The translations under genes were made by a program, and so were the position numbers. Below, in pieces: positions 53,844-62,113 of a DNA stretch of 64,000 bases. Position 1 is the stretch's first letter; each line of letters begins with the position of its first letter. The notes under the pieces were generated by a model. That model was not told the origin of the DNA. It did not search any database and was given only the letters and a program-made list of their open reading frames with translations. The stretch is from Propionibacterium sp. oral taxon 192 str. F0372 (GTDB lineage Bacteria; Actinomycetota; Actinomycetes; Propionibacteriales; Propionibacteriaceae): assembly GCF_000413315.1 (NCBI RefSeq), contig NZ_KE340297.1, positions 1,554,430 through 1,618,429 on the forward strand, in the 5' to 3' direction.

Positions 53844-55069
53844 GCCACATCGACAAGCTGATCGCAGACCTGTGCCCGAATGGGATCGAATTCATCAAGA
53901 TTGAAGATCTTTTCGACCTCAAGAACGGATACACGCCCTCGAAATCTAATTCATCATTCTGGGAAAATGGAACAGTCCCTTGGTTTCGTATGGAGGACAT
54001 TCGAACAAACGGCAGGGTGCTCAACCACTCCGTTCAACAGATCAGCGAATCAGGAGTAAAGAGCGGAAAGCTCTTCCCACCCAACTCGCTACTCGTAGCC
54101 ACTTCGGCAACCATCGGCGAACATGCGCTAATCACGGTACCGCATCTCTCCAACCAGAGATTCACATCCCTCTCGGTCAAACACAAGTGGACAGACCAAG
54201 TAGACATCAAGTTTCTCTATCACTACGCCTTCATCCTCGACAATTGGTGCAGAGCAAATACAACTACATCCAGCTTCGCCTCTGTCGACATGACCGGCTT
54301 CAAAAATTATCCTATCCCCATCCCACCGCTTGAGGTACAGCGGGAGATCGTGAGAGTGCTGGATAAGTTCACCCAGCTGGAAGCGGAGCTGGAAGCGGAG
54401 CTGGAAGCTCGCCGCCGCCAATACGAGTATTACCGAGATCACCTGTTGACTTTCAGTGAAGAAGCCACACTACCGAGGCTCCCCCTCGGCGAAGTAGCTT
54501 TAATTGTTCGCGGCGCTTCACCTCGACCGATCCGGAAGTTTCTCACCTCAGATAAGAGCGGGGTACCATGGATCAAAATCGGAGATGTCGCAGCAGCGGA
54601 CAAATACATCGCTACTACGACTGAGCGAATCACCGAAGCAGGCGCGGCTAAATCTAGACGCGTCTCTCCTGGGGACTTCGTTCTTTCTAACTCGATGAGC
54701 TTCGGCCGACCTTTTATCATGAAGATCGAAGGATGCGTCCATGACGGATGGCTTGTGATTAGCAACTTCGATAAATCGTTCATTCCAGATTTTCTTTATC
54801 ACCTACTTCGCTCTCAACCAATACAAGAAGAGTTTGCGCGTCGAGCTGGTTCCGGAGGTGCTGTTTCGAACCTAAACTCCGATACGGTGAAGACTCTCAC
54901 TGTGCCTATTCCTCCTTTGCAAGAACAACGTCGTATCGTCTCAATCCTGGACAAGTTCGACTCCCTGGTGAACGATCTCAGCATTGGTCTTCCGGCGGAG
55001 CTGGCGGCTCGGCGGAAGCAGTATGAATATTACCGGGATCGGCTGCTGACTTTTGAGGAGAAACGATGA
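53840..55069 (+). CDS. hsdS: HsdS, type I restriction specificity subunit
   Basis: A 409-aa target-recognition subunit. TRD1 (about 1-165, FDLKNGYTPSKSNSSFWENGTVPWFRMEDI) and TRD2 (about 210-370, GASPRPIRKFLTSDKSGVPWIKIGDV) are each followed by the repeated conserved helix: PPLEVQREIVRVLDKFTQLEAELEAEL...RRRQYEYYRDHLLTF and PPLQEQRRIVSILDKFDSL...ARRKQYEYYRDRLLTF. The recognition halves are visibly AT-richer than the flanks, a usual sign of exchange. The central helix carries a 12-bp tandem repeat. The two halves of the DNA target cannot be predicted. Confidence 0.95.
   Translation: MSHIDKLIADLCPNGIEFIKIEDLFDLKNGYTPSKSNSSFWENGTVPWFRMEDIRTNGRVLNHSVQQISESGVKSGKLFPPNSLLVATSATIGEHALITVPHLSNQRFTSLSVKHKWTDQVDIKFLYHYAFILDNWCRANTTTSSFASVDMTGFKNYPIPIPPLEVQREIVRVLDKFTQLEAELEAELEARRRQYEYYRDHLLTFSEEATLPRLPLGEVALIVRGASPRPIRKFLTSDKSGVPWIKIGDVAAADKYIATTTERITEAGAAKSRRVSPGDFVLSNSMSFGRPFIMKIEGCVHDGWLVISNFDKSFIPDFLYHLLRSQPIQEEFARRAGSGGAVSNLNSDTVKTLTVPIPPLQEQRRIVSILDKFDSLVNDLSIGLPAELAARRKQYEYYRDRLLTFEEKR
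54377..54410 (+). repeat. 12-bp tandem repeat in the hsdS central spacer
   Basis: CTGGAAGCGGAG occurs at 54377-54388 and 54389-54400, followed by a partial third copy (CTGGAAGCTC). It encodes LEAE-LEAE-LEA in the helix between the two recognition domains. In EcoR124-type enzymes, a change in the number of a comparable four-residue repeat shifts the length of the unspecified spacer in the target. Confidence 0.85.
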
Positions 55070-55124
55070 TCCCCAGCCTTGTCTGTCTGGACGAAGACTT
55101 CTTCGACACCCTGTGAGCCGCGCG

Positions 55125-58100
55125 ATGAAACCGAACGACCACACCCAGCCCACGGTCGTCTCCTATGACCCGATTGCGGTCTCGATGGAGTCCACGGTCG
55201 TCGCAGAGTACATCCCTGACCCGCACGAGGAGACCGCCTATCAGTCAGAGGCGGCCCTGGAGGCCGAACTCATCCGGGTGCTGCAGTCACAGGCCTATGA
55301 GTATCTGCCGATCCGTTCGGAGGCCGACCTGATCGGCAACCTGAGGACCCAGCTGGAACTGTTGAACGGCTTTCAGTTCTCGGACGCCGAATGGGGCCGG
55401 TTCTTCACCACCTGCATTGCCGGGAAGAACGACGGCATCACCGAAAAAACGGTGCGCATCCACGAGGACAACGTGCAGCTGCTTCGCCGGGACGACGGCA
55501 CCACCAAGAATGTGCTGCTGATCGACCGTCGGCGCATCCACAACAACCGGCTCCAGGTCATCAACCAGTACGAGATCGGCCAAGGCGAGGGAGGCGCCAG
55601 GTATTCCAACCGGTACGACGTGACGATCCTCGTCAACGGGCTGCCGCTGGTCCATATCGAACTCAAGCGCCGGGGCGTGGACATCCGTGAGGCGTTCAAC
55701 CAGATCGACCGGTACCAGCGAGACAGCTTCTGGGCGGGCAGCGGCCTGTTTGAGTACGTTCAGCTGTTCGTCATCTCCAACGGCACCCTCACCAAATACT
55801 ATTCCAACACCACCCGCAGCCAACACCTGAAGGAAGGGCAGCAGGCCAGCCGCAGACGCAAAACCTCCAATTCATTCGAGTTCACCTCGTGGTGGGCGGA
55901 CGCCAGGAACCAGCCGATCCGTGACCTGATCGCGTTCGCCAAAACCTTCTTCGCCCGGCACACGCTGCTCAACATCCTCACCCGGTACTGCGTCCTCACC
56001 GTCGACAAGATGCTGCTGGTGATGCGTCCCTACCAGATCGTCGCCGCCGAAAAGATGCTGCAGCGCATCGAGATCGCCACCAATTACAAGAAACTCGGCA
56101 CTATCGACGCCGGCGGCTACGTCTGGCACACCACCGGCTCGGGCAAGACCCTAACCAGTTTCAAGGCCGCCCAACTCGCCACCCAGATAGACAGCGTTGA
56201 CAAGGTGCTTTTCGTGGTGGACCGCAAGGACCTGGACTACCAGACCATGCGCGAATACGACCGTTTCCAGAAGGGCGCGGCCAATTCCAATACCTCCACC
56301 GCGGTGCTCAAACACCAGCTGGAAAGCCGGGACGCCACGATCATCATCACGACGATCCAGAAACTCTCCACCTTCATCAAGGCCAACCCCAGCCACGACG
56401 TCTACCGTCAGCACGTTGTCATCATCTTCGACGAATGCCACCGCTCCCAGTTCGGGGACATGCACACCGCGATCACCAAGGCGTTCAAGCGGTACAACTT
56501 GTTTGGTTTCACGGGCACACCGATCTTCGCGGTCAACGCGGCCAGCGGCGGGAACCCCCGGCTGAAAACTACCGAACAGGCCTTTGGGGAGAAGCTCCAC
56601 ACCTACACGATCGTGGACGCCATCACCGACAAGAACGTGTTGCCGTTCCGCATCGACTACGTCAGCACCGTGCAGGTGGGCAGCGTCATCGACAAGCAGG
56701 TGTCGGCTATCGACACCGAGCGGGCGCTGCTCGACCCGGAACGCATCGGCAAGATCGTCTCCTATGTGCTTGAGCATTTCGACCAGAAAACGAAACGCGC
56801 TTCCAGTTACGACCACTTGGTCGTCACCAATGTGGCCGAATCCAGCCGCACCTCTCGCCGCGCCGAAGCACTTCGGGGCCGTCGCCGGGTGCATGGTTTC
56901 AATGCGCTGTTCGCAACCGCATCCATTGAGGCCGCCCGGGTCTACTACAACCACTTTGCGCTGCTGCAAGAAGACCTACCGCCCGACCGCAGGCTGAAGA
57001 TCGGCCTAATCTACTCCTACGGAGCCAACGAGGCTGCCAGCGACGGGATCATCGACGACGAGGCCTTCGACACCGACGAGCTGCCCGCCGACGCCCGCAG
57101 CTTCCTGGAGGACGCGATCCAGGATTACAACAACCTGTTTGGCACCAGCTACGACACCAGCGCCGAGAAGTTCCAGAACTACTACAAGGATCTCTCCCAG
57201 CGGATCAAGAACCGGGAAATCGACCTGGTCATCGTCGTCAACATGTTCCTTACCGGCTTCGACGCCACCACCCTCAACACCCTTTTCGTCGATAAGAACC
57301 TGCGCGCCCACGGCCTCATCCAGGCCTATTCCCGCACCAACCGGATCCTGAACTCGGTGAAGACCTACGGCAATATCGTCGCCTTCCGCAACCTGGAGGA
57401 CGAGACCAACGCCGCGCTGGAACTGTTCGGCAACCGGGAGGCCCGCGGCGTCGTCCTGCTCAAGCCCTACCAGGACTACTACCGTGAATACGCCGACAAG
57501 GTCACCGAGTTGCTGGAGACCTTCCCGCTCGGGCAGCCGATTATCGGAGAGGCAGCACAGAAGGCCTTCATCGCGCTGTTCGGCGCAATCCTGCGGCTGC
57601 AGAACATCCTCTCCGCATTCGATGACTTCGCCGGGAACGAGATCCTCAACGAACGCCAGGAGCAGGACTACCGCAGCATCTACCTCGACCTCTACGCCCA
57701 GTTCCGTCAAACCCAGGACGCCGAGAAGGAAGTCATCAACGACGACGTGGTCTTCGAGATCGAACTCATCAAACAGGTGGAGATCAACGTCGATTACATC
57801 CTCATGCTGGTGCAGAAGTACCGGGACGAACACGGCGACGGCGACGACAAGGAGATCCGCTCCGAGATCACCCGGGCGGTCAATGCCAGCCCGACGCTGC
57901 GCAACAAGAGGGACCTCATTGAGGCCTTCGTCGACTCGGTGTCTGTTCACGGGCACATCGACGACGAATGGGTGGCCTTCATCGAGGCCAAGCGCGAGGC
58001 CGAGCTCGCCGGGATCATCGCAGACGAGAACCTCAAACCGGAAGCTGCCCGAGCGTTCGTCCAAAACGCCTTCCGCAACGGCGAGTTGCGCGCCACCGGG

Positions 58101-58253
58101 ACGGCCATCACCAAGATCTTGCCGCCGGTCTCCCGCTATGCTCCGAGCGGCGGCCACGACGAAACGAAACGGCGGGTGATTGCCAGGCTGAGTGCCTTCG
58201 TCGAACGCTTCCTCGGGTTGGGTGCCCCACCAGCCGAACCCCGGGCATCATGA
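55125..58253 (+). CDS. hsdR: HsdR, type I restriction endonuclease subunit
   Basis: A 1042-aa motor/nuclease subunit (start MKPNDHTQ; a GTG 12 bp earlier is possible). Nuclease PD-(D/E)XK: Asp165, Glu179, Lys181 in YDVTILVNGLPLVHIELKRRG. Helicase: Walker A TTGSGKT (Lys341), DECH (436-439), FTGTPIF, VNMFLTGFD and QAYSRTNRIL. The C-terminal helical region binds the methylase. It begins 55 bp after hsdS and its stop overlaps the next gene (ATGA). All catalytic residues appear intact. Confidence 0.95.
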   Translation: MKPNDHTQPTVVSYDPIAVSMESTVVAEYIPDPHEETAYQSEAALEAELIRVLQSQAYEYLPIRSEADLIGNLRTQLELLNGFQFSDAEWGRFFTTCIAGKNDGITEKTVRIHEDNVQLLRRDDGTTKNVLLIDRRRIHNNRLQVINQYEIGQGEGGARYSNRYDVTILVNGLPLVHIELKRRGVDIREAFNQIDRYQRDSFWAGSGLFEYVQLFVISNGTLTKYYSNTTRSQHLKEGQQASRRRKTSNSFEFTSWWADARNQPIRDLIAFAKTFFARHTLLNILTRYCVLTVDKMLLVMRPYQIVAAEKMLQRIEIATNYKKLGTIDAGGYVWHTTGSGKTLTSFKAAQLATQIDSVDKVLFVVDRKDLDYQTMREYDRFQKGAANSNTSTAVLKHQLESRDATIIITTIQKLSTFIKANPSHDVYRQHVVIIFDECHRSQFGDMHTAITKAFKRYNLFGFTGTPIFAVNAASGGNPRLKTTEQAFGEKLHTYTIVDAITDKNVLPFRIDYVSTVQVGSVIDKQVSAIDTERALLDPERIGKIVSYVLEHFDQKTKRASSYDHLVVTNVAESSRTSRRAEALRGRRRVHGFNALFATASIEAARVYYNHFALLQEDLPPDRRLKIGLIYSYGANEAASDGIIDDEAFDTDELPADARSFLEDAIQDYNNLFGTSYDTSAEKFQNYYKDLSQRIKNREIDLVIVVNMFLTGFDATTLNTLFVDKNLRAHGLIQAYSRTNRILNSVKTYGNIVAFRNLEDETNAALELFGNREARGVVLLKPYQDYYREYADKVTELLETFPLGQPIIGEAAQKAFIALFGAILRLQNILSAFDDFAGNEILNERQEQDYRSIYLDLYAQFRQTQDAEKEVINDDVVFEIELIKQVEINVDYILMLVQKYRDEHGDGDDKEIRSEITRAVNASPTLRNKRDLIEAFVDSVSVHGHIDDEWVAFIEAKREAELAGIIADENLKPEAARAFVQNAFRNGELRATGTAITKILPPVSRYAPSGGHDETKRRVIARLSAFVERFLGLGAPPAEPRAS

Positions 58254-59290
58254 CTGACCTCTCTGGGCGGCGTCCGCCCCGGCCAACGCTACGGTTTCTC
58301 CAACTCCTCCCTCGGGAGTCCTTTCCCAAACCCAGTGCTCTGCAGGCTATCGAGAACCGGGAATGGTCCCAGGTGCGTATTGATGCCATTGAGCATTCTC
58401 TGATCGCCGACGCGGCGCGACGATTCGCTGAGGGGCTCCCGGACCGGCACCAAGAGGCATCAAAGCAGCTCGGTCGGGCGGTATTTGAGGTTCGCTCAAG
58501 GACGGGAGCGGCGTGGCGAGGTGCTGCCGTTCTTGACGAGCACGGTGACCCGTGGCTGGTGTGGGCGGCGCCCCATGACAAGTTCCATGCCCAAGTCTGC
58601 GACGTGCTCAAGAACCTGGACCATTGGATGCCAACAGCTGCGGAGTACAAGCTGCGCGACCGCGAAGCCGAAGCCAACAGACTCTCCGTCTGGCAGAGGG
58701 AGACAATTGCCTTCTTCTGTCAGGTGCTGGCTGAAGCTGTGAACACGGGGAAGGACACCTTCTCCTTTCCCAGTTATGACCGCAACACCCACCTGAACTT
58801 GTCCATCACCTTGGAGCATGACGCTCCCACCGGAGCACCCGAAACGGACTCGTCGCTCGTCACACTTCAGCTACGGCTGGGCAGTTCCTGTGACAGCTTC
58901 GTTCAGCTGGTCTTGCCCGTGCTCCAACCCGACATCAGCATGATCGACTCCACGTACACGCAGAACGGTGAGCTAGAACTGTGGGTCAGCGTTTCTCAAG
59001 CCAAGCTGTTTCAGCTTCTGGCTGCGGTAGAGATCTCCGGCGGTGAGATTGATCCGGATCCGCCCTGTACTCCCCTGAGCCATCTACACTATGTCGGTTG
59101 CCATTACCTCAGCGAGGCTTTAGTGATAGGAGCAGCAACTCGAGCTGTGTGCGGACTGTGGTTCGTCCCGACACGAGACGAGAGCGCTGACCTGCCGCTT
59201 TGTCCTGAATGCGAGCGTCGCAAGCCCATAGCTCAGGCGGCCGCGGCCCTGATCGAGTCACTCCGCGATCAACGTATTCAGGGCAGCTAG
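58250..59290 (+). CDS. Unknown protein coupled to hsdR, DUF3039-like C-terminus
   Basis: A 346-aa protein whose ATG overlaps the hsdR stop (ATGA). Residues about 1-290 are not recognised; they include a Trp-rich segment (GAAWRGAAVLDEHGDPWLVWAAPHDKFH) and a beta-rich middle. The C-terminal 60 residues (LHYVGCHYLSEALVIGAATRAVCGLWFVPTRDESADLPLCPECERRK) closely resemble DUF3039, with CG...CPEC as a probable zinc ribbon. No membrane segment or signal is seen. Position suggests a modulator or accessory of the restriction system; function unknown. It ends 33 bp inside the opposing HTH gene. Confidence 0.75.
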   Translation: MTDLSGRRPPRPTLRFLQLLPRESFPKPSALQAIENREWSQVRIDAIEHSLIADAARRFAEGLPDRHQEASKQLGRAVFEVRSRTGAAWRGAAVLDEHGDPWLVWAAPHDKFHAQVCDVLKNLDHWMPTAAEYKLRDREAEANRLSVWQRETIAFFCQVLAEAVNTGKDTFSFPSYDRNTHLNLSITLEHDAPTGAPETDSSLVTLQLRLGSSCDSFVQLVLPVLQPDISMIDSTYTQNGELELWVSVSQAKLFQLLAAVEISGGEIDPDPPCTPLSHLHYVGCHYLSEALVIGAATRAVCGLWFVPTRDESADLPLCPECERRKPIAQAAAALIESLRDQRIQGS

Positions 59291-59701
59291 GTCTTCGTCG
59301 GTCAGTGGAGCCGCTTCGTCCATTGCCTGAACCTGTGCGTGGGCACGCGTCCCCAGGAGCCGGTTGACATGGGCGTTCGCGCGTTCGTGGCGTTCGATGT
59401 AGTCGCGCAGGTCGGTCATCGCGATGCGCCGGTTCGACCCGACCAAGCGGTAGGCCAACAGACCCCGATCCATGATCTTCACCAGATGTGGGCGGCTTAC
59501 CTGCAACAGTTGGGCCGCCTGATTGGGGGTCAGTTCCTTGTCGGAGGCGAGCAGCGTCACGTCCGCACCGCGCCGCACCGCATCAAGCAGACCTTCGAGC
59601 ATGACCGCGAGCGGCGAACCCTGAGGCAAACCCTGAGCAAACTCTTCCGTTTGAGCCAGCTCGGCAGCAGAAACCTTGTCAGCAGTCAGCGTCGTGGACA
59701 T
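59258..59701 (-). CDS. Excisionase-like HTH protein, probable orphan antitoxin
   Basis: A 147-aa protein, start MSTTLTADK. The central HTH (KELTPNQAAQLLQVSRPHLVKIMDRGLLAYRLVGSNRRIAMTDLRDYIERH, about 62-115) is of the excisionase/MerR-like type used by antitoxins that precede PIN toxins. Downstream on its strand, where a PIN gene is expected, lies the opposing DUF3039-like gene, so the toxin is missing. The two genes converge and overlap by 33 bp. A different role as a DNA-binding regulator of the island is possible. Confidence 0.75.
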   Translation of the reverse strand: MSTTLTADKVSAAELAQTEEFAQGLPQGSPLAVMLEGLLDAVRRGADVTLLASDKELTPNQAAQLLQVSRPHLVKIMDRGLLAYRLVGSNRRIAMTDLRDYIERHERANAHVNRLLGTRAHAQVQAMDEAAPLTDEDLAALNTLIAE

Positions 59702-59724
59702 GAGACAAACCCTCACTCGCATAG

Positions 59725-60000
59725 ATGCAATATCTGAAAAGAATGTACCAGCTGTTCAGACCTTCGCCAACTGGAGGACTGCTACCCGGTTCAACGGTGA
59801 GATCGTCGCAGACGGTGGGCCATCGGCGCTTCGTTGCTGTACCCCTGGGTCACCTACGCCCACTCGGCCGCTTCGCCCCGGACGAGCGGGCCGCCCTGAT
59901 AGATTTGCAGCCGCCCGCCCGACCCACGCGGGTGGAACCCTACGAGGTCGCCAACGCCCGGATCGGCGACACTATCTTCTACCTCATCGCGAAGGACTGA
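59725..60000 (+). other. Short unassigned ORF, possible gene remnant
   Basis: A 91-codon ORF whose second half (HLRPLGRFAPDERAALIDLQPPARPTRVEPYEVANARIGDTIFYLIAKD) looks protein-like, while the first half does not. No ribosome site and no recognised family. It may be the 3' end of a gene cut by island rearrangement. The 220 bp that follow hold nothing I can support. Confidence 0.3.
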
Positions 60001-60227
60001 CTCGCCCATCCCACGATTCGCGGGCTCCGCGCTGGCGCCCTGGCTTGAGCTCAGCCTCGAAAGCCGTCCTGAACACCCAGACGGCATTACTTTCATCACT
60101 GGTTGCCTAGGCGCATATTGAGACTCATTCACAGAGGCTAATCTGCAGGCGACGCGCCGACCAATGAAACCCCTACTCAGAGCGCACTTGAGGATGGCTG
60201 TGAATAAGGGGGTTGTTCACGAGGAGT

Positions 60228-60480
60228 TACCAGTTGAGTCTGTAGAGTTCTAGTTTTATGATCGTTTGGATGATGTTGGGGAGTTCGTGGAGTGGTCCTC
60301 GGTAGCCGGTTTTGAGGATTTTCCATTTTTTGAGTTGGGTGATGCAGTGTTCGATTCTTGCTCTGAGGCTGGTGATCGTAGCGTTGAATGTTTTCTGCCA
60401 CTGCTTCCGGGGGTGTGGGGTGTTCGTTTAATGGGTGTGAGTAGGGAGATCTTTCGGCTATGAAGAACCCCTGCTATCCG
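60228..60480 (-). pseudogene. IS5-type transposase C-terminal remnant
   Basis: Read on the minus strand, the region encodes a DDE_Tnp_4-like C-terminus: KQWQKTFNATITSLRARIEH with catalytic Glu, then CITQLKKWKILKTGYRGPL and a stop after ELYRLNW. Upstream, SRKISLLTPIKRTPH is in a different frame, with the shift at a C-run near 60408-60415. The N-terminal two thirds are absent. Base composition is more AT-rich than the core genome. Confidence 0.7.
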
Positions 60481-60569
60481 TGAGGCGACCTCCAGGATCT
60501 GATCGAAAATTCAAGCCCTTGACAGAGTCGTAACGCATCGGTTCTCTAAGGGCGTTTACTTCCATAAAT

Positions 60570-60919
60570 GTGGCTCGTGCCTACCCAAAACAGGAATTAC
60601 ACCTGGTGATAGACAACTACACCGCGCACAAGCGCATCGAGGTCCGTGACTGGCTTACAGCAAACCCGCGCATCAAGCTTCACTTCACCGCAACGTTGGG
60701 GTTATGGTTGAACCTGGTCGAGGTCTGGTTCGGCATCATCGAACGTCAGGCCATCCGACGCGGTCCCTTCGTCTCGGTTCGCGAGTTGATCGACAAGATC
60801 CGCGAATTCATCAACAGCTGGAACAACCGGACACACCTGTTCGTCTGGACCAAAACTCAGACGAAATTCTCACCAAAATCGACCGCACACGTAAACCCAT
60901 CTCAACGCCACGCCACTAG
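60570..60919 (+). pseudogene. IS630-type transposase C-terminal remnant
   Basis: LHLVIDNYTAHKRIEVRDWLTANPRIKLHFTATLGLWLNLVEVWFGIIERQAIRRGPF matches the DDE_3 domain of IS630 transposases, including the second Asp (VIDNY) and the Glu (LVEVWF). The N-terminus is missing. Near 60860 the family sequence changes frame: the next frame reads SDEILTKIDRTRKPISTPRH to a stop at 60919. It is thus both truncated and frameshifted. Confidence 0.75.
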
Positions 60920-60929
60920 AAAGGTTTGA

Positions 60930-61270
60930 GTCTTCCCATTGCGCGCATCACACGCCGAGGATCGGTCATTGATGACTTATATGGGCGTTCGCTACGCTCG
61001 CAGGCACCCCGAGACAGGCGAGAAGCCACGCTTTTCAAAGGCCAGGCTAGGGTTCTCAAATTTACTACGCATGGGCACTGGCGACTAGGACGGGAGAACT
61101 CCGCGCTTGCGCAGCGCGTCAGGTTCCGGGGTCGTCGCGGCAGCGGTCACTGCAGCTGTTGGTGCGGCCTTGCCATGGTTGGTGGGCGCATCGCGTTGTG
61201 GTTCCCGGGGTCGGGTAGTTGGGACTGAACCGCCGAAGGGACCCAACAATCGCGCCTCAGTATCTGCTGG
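60930..61270. other. Region between the IS remnant and the TetR gene
   Basis: About 340 bp with a 100-codon ORF (60926-61228) lacking a ribosome site and any recognised domain. I see no RNA gene or clear inverted repeat. It is the probable right edge of the accessory island, but no att-like copy of the tRNA 3' end was found here. Confidence 0.4.
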
Positions 61271-62020
61271 CTAGGAATCATGATGGCCGTGATAGTCCTC
61301 TTCCCTGCCCTTCTGGTTGTGCCAGGCCCTCTCGGCTGCGATCAGCCGTTCCCGGATCGCCGGATGAAGCATCACATCGTCCGGCAGGCTGGATGGCTCG
61401 GCAGCAGAGCTCTGGGCGGGGCACAACAGTCGCATCATTCCAATCCGGAGAAGCTCCGGATTGAGCGCCTTGCTCCCGGCCAGGGCTAATGTGGCCGCTC
61501 CTTGGTCCAGTGCAGCCAGGAGCGCGCCGAGGTGCTCATCGCTCAATTCGTCGGCCACTTCTTCCTCGCTGCGCTCTGCCTGTGCCTTGCGTGTGCCCTC
61601 GACCACTGCGCCATAGATGACCGGGAGCATGTCGATGCGCCGTGCTACCTCGGCGTGCAGAGCTTCATCCCGGGCTGCCAGCGCCACGAACTCCAAGGTG
61701 GCCAGCCCAAATCCGCGAATGACGGTGGTTGCATCGTCGTCAGCCGTCAGATCCGTGGGATGAGATTTGAACAGATCCCAGCCGCCCTGTGCGAAGGAGT
61801 GCTCAATGTTCATGTCCATGACGGCTAGAAACAGTTCGGCCTTGTTCGCGAAATTCGAGTAGACCGCGCCTTTCGAGAACCCTGCCGTGCGGGCGATCTC
61901 CTCCAGTTTGGCGCCGTGATAGCCGTCGCGCGCAAAGGAGGCTCGGGCAGTGAAGATGATCGCCTCGCGAGTCTGTCGCTGGCGGTCGCGACGGCTGATC
62001 GGATCAGGGAGAATGGTCAC
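61271..62020 (-). CDS. TetR family regulator of the adjacent ABC exporter
   Basis: A 249-aa regulator with HTH RASFARDGYHGAKLEEIARTAGFSKGAVYSNFANKAELFLAVMD (about 22-65) and a helical ligand domain, ending in a His-rich tail (DYHGHHDS). I use GTG 62020 (VTILPDPISRRDRQR); the much longer ORF is antisense to the ABC gene. It is divergent from the exporter across 93 bp that hold two matching palindromes, so it probably represses the exporter and itself. The inducer is unknown. Confidence 0.85.
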   Translation of the reverse strand: MTILPDPISRRDRQRQTREAIIFTARASFARDGYHGAKLEEIARTAGFSKGAVYSNFANKAELFLAVMDMNIEHSFAQGGWDLFKSHPTDLTADDDATTVIRGFGLATLEFVALAARDEALHAEVARRIDMLPVIYGAVVEGTRKAQAERSEEEVADELSDEHLGALLAALDQGAATLALAGSKALNPELLRIGMMRLLCPAQSSAAEPSSLPDDVMLHPAIRERLIAAERAWHNQKGREEDYHGHHDS

Positions 62021-62047
62021 CCCTCGATCGTACGGGCAATGATGGTG

Positions 62048-62103
62048 TTGACCTCGGCGTGAAACTCGCATACTCTCAGTATGCAAATACCGTGGGTATG
62101 CGA
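62048..62103 (+). promoter_or_regulatory. Promoter with two TetR-type palindromes
   Basis: A -35 TTGACC (62048-62053) and -10 TACTCT (62071-62076) are 17 bp apart. Palindrome 1 is GCATACT-CTC-AGTATGC (62068-62084), palindrome 2 is ATACC-GTG-GGTAT (62087-62099). Both fit ATACY-N3-RGTAT and their centres are 17 bp apart. Palindrome 1 covers the -10, a classic repressor position. Confidence 0.6.
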
Positions 62104-62113
62104 AAGGAGTTCC

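Noticed and set aside
55066..55116. Tiny ORF between hsdS and hsdR (MIPSLVCLDEDFFDTL)
   Set aside because: Sixteen codons with an ATGA overlap to hsdS. It could be a leader peptide, but nothing beyond the overlap supports it.
50911..61270. CRISPR array or second restriction system in the island
   Set aside because: No regularly spaced direct repeats and no cas-like motifs were found; only one hsd operon is present.
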